A stretch of 64,000 nt of DNA, taken from positions 1-64,000 of the forward strand of contig JANYCU010000035.1 in the NCBI GenBank assembly GCA_025360125.1. Direction: 5' to 3'. The position numbers and the translations under genes were made by a program. The DNA comes from Armatimonadota bacterium (lineage in GTDB: Bacteria; Armatimonadota; Fimbriimonadia; Fimbriimonadales; Fimbriimonadaceae). Shown here piece after piece: positions 43,121-50,029 of this stretch (position 1 is the first letter of the stretch; each line of letters begins with the position of its first letter). Under the pieces are notes generated by a model that saw nothing but the letters and a program-made list of their open reading frames with translations, was not told where the DNA came from and did no database searches.

Positions 43121-43232
43121 GTAAGAGTATGACACAAATCGGTACTCCAGTTCCCCTCCCGGCGGGGAGTTAAGGGCAGGGGATGGAGCGGAAAAGTATG
43201 ACAAATTGACGATTGCTGATCGACTTTTTTAT

Positions 43233-45230
43233 TTAGTACTCATAAGCGGCGGGCCCATATTCGATTCGCCCACTTTTCGGATTATTCTTGTCTCCCGCTT
43301 CGATGTAGAAGAGGTGGTCCCACTGAAGCCTGCCCGTTGGTGTTCCGGATTCGGACGGAAGGTTCACAAAAGGAATCACCACTGCCCGCCACCCGTTTCG
43401 ATCGGTGTCACCATTCAGCACGCCAAGATTCACTTGGAAGATCCCTCCGGCTTCATCGGTAAAGCGCGCATATAAATTGTTCATCGAGCCGTCTGGCTTG
43501 ATCCAAATCACGAATCGCTTCGCCCCTTCGGGAATTTGGACAGGTGATGCGGGCGATAGGCCGATCTTGAGAATCCCTGCGGATAAATTGTAGGCGATTG
43601 ATCCGCCCATTTGGGTCTTCGTCATCGTTTCGCCACCAGCTCCGCCTTTCAAAACCCACATTGCGGGGTCGAGCTCGACTCGCTTGATGGTGCTATTGCC
43701 GATAGGCTTCCCACCCACCATGGCAATCATCACGGAGTCTGAATCATTGTTTGCCAGCGGCTCGATCAGTCGGTCAGATTTGACATTTGTAAAGCACGAG
43801 ACATCCGCACCTGTATCTTTTCGGTTGTATTGAAACTCAACCTTCGTATTAGCCATAGAGCTTGGTTTTTCGATGACTGCGCACCACCCTTCGGAATCAA
43901 TTGGTGGGGCATATGCAATGGTCAGGTTTGTCTTGACCAAGGCACCTGGATTCTTGGTGATTAGTGGTGGATCTTTTTTCGGCGGATCGATCTTCGGTGG
44001 ATCTTTTTTCGGTGGGTCGACTGGTTTTGCTGGCGCGGCGTTTGCCTCGGCAACAAGTTTGTTATAGAGGCGACGATTTGAGCGATCCTTCATGTCGTAC
44101 GCTTCAAACTTGGGCAAACCACCGAGCTTTTGGTACCACGACGCTCGCACCATCTTCCCTTCTCCGACTCCGATGATGATCCAATCCAGAGGATCGCTTT
44201 TCACCATTCGCTTGTAGAACGTGCATCCTTTGAAAGCCTTGGTGCAGAGACGGGCTGCGTCATAGGATGGCTTAAGTTTGAGGTTTTGACGCACGATTCC
44301 AAATCGGTGGTCGATGTTGTTTCCGTTGCTGCCGTCGTCTTTCCAATCGTAGTAGATCGTGACCGGACTACCCGCGGCCGCGCTCAACAGCCAGAGCTTG
44401 TCGAGGTACATAGCCTGGCGATCTTCGTTTACGCCCGTCGATGGAGCGGTGCTATATCCCCACTCAGAGCAGACAACCGGGATGGATTCTCGACCCGCCG
44501 GGGCCTTGGCGGTGATGATATCTTTGACTCGGTAAATATCCTTCATCACGGTCTCGGGCCCGCCAGCGCGATATGGGTGGACGGACACGCCATCGATGAG
44601 TCCAAGTAGCTCTTTACTGAGGACTTTCTTCAGAAAATCGTCGTCGATTCGAGACGTCCCCGGAGCAATAATTCGACAATTGGGGTCAGCGGCCCGCATG
44701 GCCATTGCGGCTTTGAGGGCGAGCGAGGCGTATGAGCTGGCGTCGGCCTTTGGTCGCCAGAAATGGTCGGTGTTTGGTTCGTTCCAAAGCTCCCAGACAA
44801 TCTCTTCGCCTCGGAAATGGGTGATGACCGCTTCCGTCCAATGGGCGTATGCGTCTTGGGCTTTAGCCGAGCGGGGCGCTCCATTGTCGTACAGTTTGTT
44901 GCCGTAATCCAGGACGAAAAGCGGACGAATGTGGGCGGATTTGAGGTGGCCCACCAGTTTGTCGTACGTTGAGAAATCGTACTTACCCACGGCCTTTTCG
45001 GTCAGTTCCCACGTGAAATCGGTGCGCACGTAGTCAACGCCCGACGCTTTGAGAAGCTCAATCTCACCGGGAGCGGGTTCCGTAAAATGGATGTTAACTC
45101 CAAACCCTTGCCAAATCTTCTGAGGAGCGTTTGCTTGTTGGGCAAACGAGAGTCCGCAGAGTGCCGCCGTGACGAAACCCATTCCAACGAGTATAAGCGA
45201 ATTCGGCAGGGATTTCAACGTTTTGGGCAT
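43233..45230 (-). CDS. exported glycoside hydrolase (clan GH-A) with C-terminal beta domains
   Basis: About 665 residues from ATG 45230, with a signal peptide ending in LSFAQ. The catalytic (beta/alpha)8 domain spans about 30-380, with VWELWNEPNTD (acid/base Glu) and VVCSEWGYS (nucleophile Glu), the pattern of clan GH-A families such as GH5, GH39 and GH51. A Pro/Lys linker with repeated DPPKKDPP follows, then about 250 residues of beta-sandwich, likely carbohydrate-binding. It should degrade a polysaccharide outside the cell; family and substrate are undecided. The upstream 30 codons of open frame are leader. Confidence 0.8.
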   Translation of the reverse strand: MPKTLKSLPNSLILVGMGFVTAALCGLSFAQQANAPQKIWQGFGVNIHFTEPAPGEIELLKASGVDYVRTDFTWELTEKAVGKYDFSTYDKLVGHLKSAHIRPLFVLDYGNKLYDNGAPRSAKAQDAYAHWTEAVITHFRGEEIVWELWNEPNTDHFWRPKADASSYASLALKAAMAMRAADPNCRIIAPGTSRIDDDFLKKVLSKELLGLIDGVSVHPYRAGGPETVMKDIYRVKDIITAKAPAGRESIPVVCSEWGYSTAPSTGVNEDRQAMYLDKLWLLSAAAGSPVTIYYDWKDDGSNGNNIDHRFGIVRQNLKLKPSYDAARLCTKAFKGCTFYKRMVKSDPLDWIIIGVGEGKMVRASWYQKLGGLPKFEAYDMKDRSNRRLYNKLVAEANAAPAKPVDPPKKDPPKIDPPKKDPPLITKNPGALVKTNLTIAYAPPIDSEGWCAVIEKPSSMANTKVEFQYNRKDTGADVSCFTNVKSDRLIEPLANNDSDSVMIAMVGGKPIGNSTIKRVELDPAMWVLKGGAGGETMTKTQMGGSIAYNLSAGILKIGLSPASPVQIPEGAKRFVIWIKPDGSMNNLYARFTDEAGGIFQVNLGVLNGDTDRNGWRAVVIPFVNLPSESGTPTGRLQWDHLFYIEAGDKNNPKSGRIEYGPAAYEY

Positions 45231-45634
45231 GAAGAGAAAGCTAGGCGTGGAACGTTCGACGAAAATGGTGGATGAAAAAAAGTACCCAACGAATTTGAGG
45301 GCGAGGGCAAGGGCAAGCATGAAAATGACTGAAGTCTTGAAGATTCAGCCCCCTCGTCAGGCGAATCGAGACTTTGTCGAAGAATTGTTGAACGATTTGC
45401 CTGACACTCCCCCTTTCAAGGTGGAGAGCTTGGTTGGCTGGTGGTAGGAAGTTGAAACTTGGCATTTCAGGGGCGACTAGTTTGGAGGAGGTCAGGTTCC
45501 TTGAGCGGGGGTGTCTAGGGAGAAACGTCAATCGATACTTTCGACTCCCACGGTTCATCAAACAATTTCTTTTCATTATAAGGATTTGATTCACCGTTTG
45601 GCCGCTCCGCGTCGTCTCTCGCCAGAGGGATATC
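45231..45634. other. intergenic stretch, no convincing gene
   Basis: About 400 bases between the glycoside hydrolase and block D'. A GAAAAAAAGTACCCAA motif with a following GAGGGC-type run occurs at about 45275-45315 and again at 45635-45670, so the end of block D is partly duplicated here. A Pro-rich plus-strand frame at 45310-45447 looks like decayed sequence, not a gene. Confidence 0.5.
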
Positions 45635-45965
45635 GAAAAAAAGTACCCAAAGTTTTCGAGGGCAAGGGCGACCAGTTAACGTTTCTGAACGGCCGTGAAA
45701 AAAAACATTCCTAAAATCACCGAGCAACCCAATTCGAGGCAGAGATTGGTTTTGGGCTTTTTGCCAAGGCATACTTATTTAGACACCCAAATAGTAGACA
45801 TTGTTCTACATTTTGAACATTTCGTCAATCTCATCCGAGGGATTTCATTTACACTGGCTTCTCCCAGCGTCATTCCGTTCCTGCTCGTCCTTCGCGACGG
45901 CACTCCATTCGACGCAGGGGTCGGAGCCAGTGCCACGTATAGCCCCGCCCACACGGTGGCTTGCC
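45635..45965 (-). repeat. inverted-repeat block D, copy 2
   Basis: Reverse complement of 20412-20766, with lower identity outside the core. Its hairpin element at 45852-45965 has a perfect 8-bp stem, CACTGGCT/AGCCAGTG, and an opening GGCAAGCCACC-GTGTGGGCGGGG. The interval 45966-46260 that follows holds no gene I can support. Confidence 0.75.
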
Positions 45966-46260
45966 ATCAACAAACATTGCCCCCAAATATCCAGATGAGA
46001 GTGCGAACGGGAATGCTAGCCAATATGGGCCACCATAATCAACCACAAGGCTAAGAGCTGCTAAAATGGTGGCACAAACCAGGCAAAAAAAACTTTTCAT
46101 CATCAAAACATAGACCATTTTGGAGGATTGAATTTATATGCAAATGATTTTTTATGACGCCATTTAACGCATTCAGTGTATTCGAGCCAGACTTTAGTAA
46201 GCCACGTGATGACCATCCCGACAAAACATTTCTTTATGTCAAAACCACAGACACTCATTT

Positions 46261-46682
46261 CGGCGAGCCACTGCGTGGGCGGGGCACTTCTGCTTGATGA
46301 AAGCCTTACCCGGGTGGCACGGTTAGCGACCCCTGCAAAGCTGAGAGTTAACCGTGAGAAACCTGAGAGGGTGCCGACCACTTTGCTTATTCTAACACCA
46401 ATTCAGCCGTGTATTGGCATTTGATATCTCCCTCAACTAGCAGATTCGATTTTTATTGAGATAGGGCTGGCAGTGGTAGGTGGAAAAGGTTAGATAATGG
46501 GAGTGGTCAGCCTCATTGATGAATTTGCGGGTTTTGAGTTCCCTGGCTTGGCTCACAATTGTTTGGTTTTACCTATATTGCACAGGCACATAAACACAGG
46601 TAACTCCCAGCTGCGCAGACGTCGCTATCAGTGCCACCCGGTTTGATTCTTCAAAACTACCTCGCTCACGTAGTGACTCGTC
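46261..46682 (-). repeat. inverted-repeat block B-C, copy 2
   Basis: Reverse complement of 18081-18517 at high identity. The plus-strand hairpin element at 46261-46356 (stem CACGGTTA/TAACCGTG, perfect) and the minus-strand element at 46595-46720 enclose about 235 conserved bases, including a short frame at 46498. The element at 46595-46720 has two tandem opening modules (46661-46682 and 46683-46720); copy 1 has one. Confidence 0.8.
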
Positions 46683-46778
46683 GTTTTCCAAAACTACCCA
46701 TCTCACACAGTGACTTGTCGCAAAGGTTCGACAAAATTTGCAAAAATTGAGAGTGTCACACTCAGTAAGTAGTTGACA

Positions 46779-47207
46779 CTACTGGTTATCTGGTTTGTAA
46801 ACAGGCATATGATCAGGGAACTCGTCCGCACCACTTAAAAATAAGAGTGTGCCACCCAATTCAATATCGTAATGTAAGTAGCCACTTAATCCTCTAATAT
46901 TACGAATACCAAATCGATTGACTTCTCGAGTACCATCGAATAGTTTATTTACAACAACGATACTATTGACTCTTTCCCAACGACCCTTTAAGTTCCCTTT
47001 CCTAAATTCTCCATTGTGCAAAAATTCGAGTCTTCTTTGCAATCCAGGATAACTCTTACCACTTATAGCTTCATCAATAACAAAATTACCTCCTTTAAAT
47101 GACTGCGAACTCGGAGCAGACGAATGACCAGCAGTAAATGCGACTGCAAATATGGCGACTACAAGCATTGTATACAATGCGGCCTTAATTTTGTTTTGTT
47201 TATTCAC
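46779..47207 (-). CDS. single-pass membrane protein in the repeat patch
   Basis: About 142 residues from GTG 47207, chosen because it puts the basic stretch NKQNKIKAALYT directly before the membrane segment (residues about 10-26). The rest, about 110 residues, would be outside the cytoplasm and is beta-rich, ending HMPVYKPDNQ. The gene is AT-rich and sits between inverted-repeat blocks B-C and A exactly where copy 1 at 18080 has nothing, so it is an insertion or its absence there a deletion. No family recognised; an immunity-like role is possible from context. Confidence 0.5.
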   Translation of the reverse strand: MNKQNKIKAALYTMLVVAIFAVAFTAGHSSAPSSQSFKGGNFVIDEAISGKSYPGLQRRLEFLHNGEFRKGNLKGRWERVNSIVVVNKLFDGTREVNRFGIRNIRGLSGYLHYDIELGGTLLFLSGADEFPDHMPVYKPDNQ

Positions 47208-47277
47208 CGGGGCCTTTAAAGTTATTGAAATTCTTAAGAACAACTATATTAAGCATTGACTTCCATCGGCTAGCCAC

Positions 47278-47390
47278 TTTGTGGGCAGGGTTAAATCTAT
47301 CATAAAAGAGTGAGCTTGGTGTGGCACTGGCTCCGACCTCTGCCTTGAACGAAGTGGAGATGCGAAGCATCCAAATGGGAGAAGCCAGTG
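47278..47390 (+). repeat. two-hairpin repeat element
   Basis: Opening GGCTAGCCACTTTGTGGGC, then GTGGCACTGGCTCCGACC and closing GGGAGAAGCCAGTG. The second stem CACTGGCT/AGCCAGTG is perfect. The stretch up to block A' at 47531 holds only a plus-strand frame read from repeat sequence. Confidence 0.65.
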
Positions 47391-47530
47391 GAAAGGAGAC
47401 TGCGTTCATCTTGACCTATCTGCATTCTAACACCAAAACACCTGGATGTCATGATATTCCAAGTTTTCTGGCCGATGAATCGGCAGGGTCGCTCACCAAG
47501 GTTGATGTTGGCAAAGTTCCTTAAAGCGAC

Positions 47531-47723
47531 CGTGGAAGAGACAGTTTCGATCTCCTACCTAGGCCTTCGGATGTTTTGGTGCTTTCTTCGAAAGCCAAAA
47601 CATCCTGCGACCTAGGCTAAATTACTTTCGACCCTTCGGGCCTGAGGAATGATCTGTGGGCGGTCGGGAGTACTGGTCAAGCTCGCAGCTGGCGCAGATG
47701 GTCGATTAAACAGGCCACCCCTT
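47531..47723 (-). repeat. inverted-repeat block A, copy 2
   Basis: Reverse complement of 17888-18080 with only a few changes, including the long palindrome about 47561-47604 and the W-type hairpin at 47672-47721. The near identity shows recent duplication or ongoing gene conversion between the two patches. Confidence 0.8.
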
Positions 47724-47740
47724 CCTTTGAAGTTTTACCC

Positions 47741-47851
47741 AGCCCACGCAGTGGCCTGCCGTTTATACTCGCTCCTCCCAACGTCACTCCACTCGACGCA
47801 GGGGTCGGAGCAAGTGCCACAAAATAGCCGCGCCCACGTCAGTGGCTCGCC
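47741..47851 (-). repeat. hairpin openings and a further two-hairpin element
   Basis: On the minus strand an opening module (47741-47760, belonging to the W hairpin of block A') is followed by a complete element at 47764-47851 with GGCGAGCCACTGACGTGGGCG, GTGGCACTTGCTCCGACC and CTGCGTCGAGTGGAG. The second stem tolerates one mismatch and one wobble. Confidence 0.6.
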
Positions 47852-47870
47852 TTCAGTAATTCAGACTCAA

Positions 47871-48461
47871 TTACTCTAATGCGTCAAATGACATTTTCTT
47901 TGAGTTGAGCCATGCCTCAATGACCACTCTTGGCTTACTCATTTCATCCTGAAATGAATATGCATGGATGGATGGTGCTGGACCACTCATGGCAGTTTGG
48001 ATTCGAAGTTCTTTTGGTAACTCTTTGATATTAAAGTCGACATAGTATTTTTTTGCATTTTTAGATTTCAGATTGTAAAGAACCAACAAGCTCTCTTGGT
48101 CTGGTTCAAAAATTGCCTTCTTACCGATGCTGAGCAGAATAACGTCAATCTTCGATATGTCAATCGAGTTTGATGCGGCTAAGGTTGACGTAGCTTCCTT
48201 AGGCGCACAGGCAGCAAGCTTTACATATTGCTTATGCTTTGACTTAATTGAGAGCCACCACCTCTTCAAAACCTTCCTTCTTTCTTGAAGTGTTAGCGCT
48301 GCAAACCTGTCTAAGATGATCGAGGTCTTCTTAAGCGCAGGTAGATATTCGTCAAATCGACTCCTCATTGCTATGTTATGCAACATAGGTGGAGACGGCA
48401 GTTCCGTCAAGTTTAGCGGTGTATTTCCAGCGAGCATGCAAGAGAATAGAATCATAGTCAT
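47871..48461 (-). CDS. exported protein, paralog of 48867; candidate Rhs immunity protein
   Basis: About 196 residues from ATG 48461. It has a short hydrophobic N terminus with Cys (MILFSCMLAG), so it may be exported or lipidated. Shared with the gene at 48867: LPSPxxLH near the start, a basic helical stretch, SKIDVILLS, LxVxYN, KELP and a C-terminal SFQ...WxxxxxxxDA. Its ATG overlaps the TGA of the Rhs remnant as ATGA, the arrangement expected for an immunity gene coupled to a toxin tip. Family unknown; AT-rich. Confidence 0.6.
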   Translation of the reverse strand: MTMILFSCMLAGNTPLNLTELPSPPMLHNIAMRSRFDEYLPALKKTSIILDRFAALTLQERRKVLKRWWLSIKSKHKQYVKLAACAPKEATSTLAASNSIDISKIDVILLSIGKKAIFEPDQESLLVLYNLKSKNAKKYYVDFNIKELPKELRIQTAMSGPAPSIHAYSFQDEMSKPRVVIEAWLNSKKMSFDALE

Positions 48462-48807
48462 TGAGTGTAACTCTCCGGTTCCTTTTGGGCAAAGCATTTA
48501 CCAATGTCAGTGCATAGCTTACATTCCTGTATATCGCATTTAGCATTGATATAGCAACAAGACCATTCGGTAACAGACGAGTGAGATCCTCCGTTGACAG
48601 TGATATAGGTGGTTGAAAGTCTCACTATGTTACGTCTCCTACATAATTGCTGCCACCCCAGACCAGAGTTGTTATCAAGGCGCCACTCTGCTCGTTTCGC
48701 TTCAAGCTGTCATAAGCGAAAGCATACGCAATGACTTGGGCTGCATCCCGGCGAACGGTCATTCGGTTCTCCTTGTCGTAGCCCATTGCAACAAAGTTTT
48801 CACTGGT
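48458..48807 (-). pseudogene. frameshifted Rhs/YD-repeat remnant with Cys-rich tip
   Basis: The minus strand reads GYDKENRMTVRRDAAQV and AYDSLKR, then LVWGGSNYV, a clear YD-repeat of an Rhs protein, until a stop at 48625-48627. In another frame a stretch of about 55 codons follows (48625 to 48458), Cys-rich (EWSCCYINAKCDIQECKLC), ending in TGA that overlaps the start of the gene at 47871. So the repeat part and a possible toxin tip are out of frame, and most of the Rhs protein is missing. Together they look like a decayed toxin gene with its immunity gene still attached. Confidence 0.6.
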
Positions 48808-48866
48808 TTAAGTGAACAAATGAAATTTAACAGTATTATTTCAAAACCCTTAACCAAACCCATATT

Positions 48867-49478
48867 CTACTCCTTGTCTATAATTAATGAACGCCATGTT
48901 GGTCGTTCTGCGTCCAACATGGGAGTCTTAATCCACTCTTGCAATCGGATACTTTGAGCATTTAGTTCAGGTTGAAACGAGAATACGTCCATATAGGCCA
49001 TCCAGGTCGGACTAATATTAAACGAACTGAGTTCTTTCGGCCAATTCTTAATTTCGCTCACGATTTTCAACTGATTATCACTATCAGTATGAAAATTGTA
49101 GAAAACCTTCAAGTAAAGTTCAGTTGGATGAAAAACCAACGTTTGACGCCCGCTTAACAAAATGACGTCAATTTTTGAAAGATCAAATTCACCCAATTTA
49201 TTTATGTTATAACCATCGGAAACACTTTCAGACTGGAAGGCCTTGCTAAAGGCCTTGTGGCAATCCTGAATGTTAGCTAACCAGTCTCTTAAGAGCTGTT
49301 TCTTCTTTATTGGCTCTAGTGCTGCATAGTGTTCCAATGTTATCCGGGAATCGACCAGCAGTTTCTTGTACAGAATGAAATCGTTGCGATAAAATGCAGC
49401 ATGAAGTTGACGTGGTGAGGGTAGTTGCCTTAAATCCAACTCTCCACTGTGGGCCGTGAGCAAAAAATAGATCATCAT
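48867..49478 (-). CDS. exported protein, paralog of 47871; candidate orphan immunity protein
   Basis: About 203 residues from ATG 49478 (the frame opens at a TTG 6 codons earlier). N-terminal signal-like segment MMIYFLLTAHS, then LPSPRQLH, SKIDVILLSG, FYNFH, WPKELS and LQEWIKTPMLDAERP, all aligned with the gene at 47871. The pair flank the Rhs remnant, as tandem immunity genes do after tip exchange. No toxin remains in front of this copy; a hairpin element lies there. Confidence 0.6.
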   Translation of the reverse strand: MMIYFLLTAHSGELDLRQLPSPRQLHAAFYRNDFILYKKLLVDSRITLEHYAALEPIKKKQLLRDWLANIQDCHKAFSKAFQSESVSDGYNINKLGEFDLSKIDVILLSGRQTLVFHPTELYLKVFYNFHTDSDNQLKIVSEIKNWPKELSSFNISPTWMAYMDVFSFQPELNAQSIRLQEWIKTPMLDAERPTWRSLIIDKE

Positions 49479-49502
49479 AATAGTAATAGTTGGCAATTAA
49501 GG

Positions 49503-49590
49503 CGGCGAGCAACGGCGTGGGCGTGGTAATTTCCGAACTTCCGATGTTTAAGCGACCACCTGCCCAGCTTCGAACTTATGCAGGGACAGA
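49503..49590 (+). repeat. W-type hairpin element, left of the RAYT remnant
   Basis: Opening GGCGAGCAACGGCGTGGGCG followed by GTTTAAGCGACC and a pairing ACTTATGCAGGGAC end. It faces the element at 49841-49894, with the transposase remnant between them. Confidence 0.6.
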
Positions 49591-49619
49591 CGACGGGCCG
49601 ATCGCACACTTGCATTGTA

Positions 49620-49842
49620 ACACGACTTAATCCAGACTGGAATAGAATCGGCATTTTATGGGCCCCTGCTCGCCCGGTGAGATACAAGTTTGCCGATGAC
49701 CAGAGGTATTCGACTGAGGATTCCGCAAGGTTCTTGACCACTGCATTTTGATGGATGTAATTTATAGCGTTCATTCTGGCATTTGGGGTGAAGATGCTTC
49801 GATCGCACTCTTTGGCCCAGTCCTTAGTGATTGTTAGTTTGT
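49620..49842 (-). pseudogene. REP-associated tyrosine transposase (RAYT) remnant
   Basis: The minus strand encodes TITKDWAKE, then NAINYIHQNAVVKNLAES and EYLWSSANLYLTG. This is the C-terminal signature of Y1-type REP-associated transposases (YIHxNPVxxGL...WSSAxxY). The N-terminal two thirds, with the HUH motif and catalytic Tyr, are missing. It lies between two inverted hairpin elements, the usual setting of a RAYT and the REP sequences it mobilises. Confidence 0.7.
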
Positions 49843-49894
49843 CCCTGCTTAAGCTCGCAGGTGCGCAGATGGTCGCTTAAACAGGCCACCCCCC
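49841..49894 (-). repeat. W-type hairpin element, right of the RAYT remnant
   Basis: On the minus strand GGTGGC, then an 11-bp stem CCTGTTTAAGC/GCTTAAGCAGG (one G-T pair) around the loop with GACCATCTGCGCACCTGCGA. It is the best-paired element of the family. Confidence 0.65.
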
Positions 49895-50029
49895 AATTAG
49901 AGATTGGTTACCTTGTTCATAAGGGGCGTTGTCAGCGCCACGAATCAACTATGCCATTCGCACGAAAGTACGTTAATCAGAGACATCTACCAGGTTCGTC
50001 AATCTTTGACTGCGGAACCTGAAAGCCAG

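Noticed and set aside
45169-45447. 92-residue Pro-rich plus-strand frame
   Set aside because: Begins inside the glycoside hydrolase leader on the other strand and has no recognisable domain; probably decayed intergenic sequence.
17888-49894. Integron attC sites as an explanation of the hairpin elements
   Set aside because: The elements occur in both orientations, lack clear RYYYAAC/GTTRRRY boxes, and no integrase is seen; a RAYT remnant gives a better explanation.
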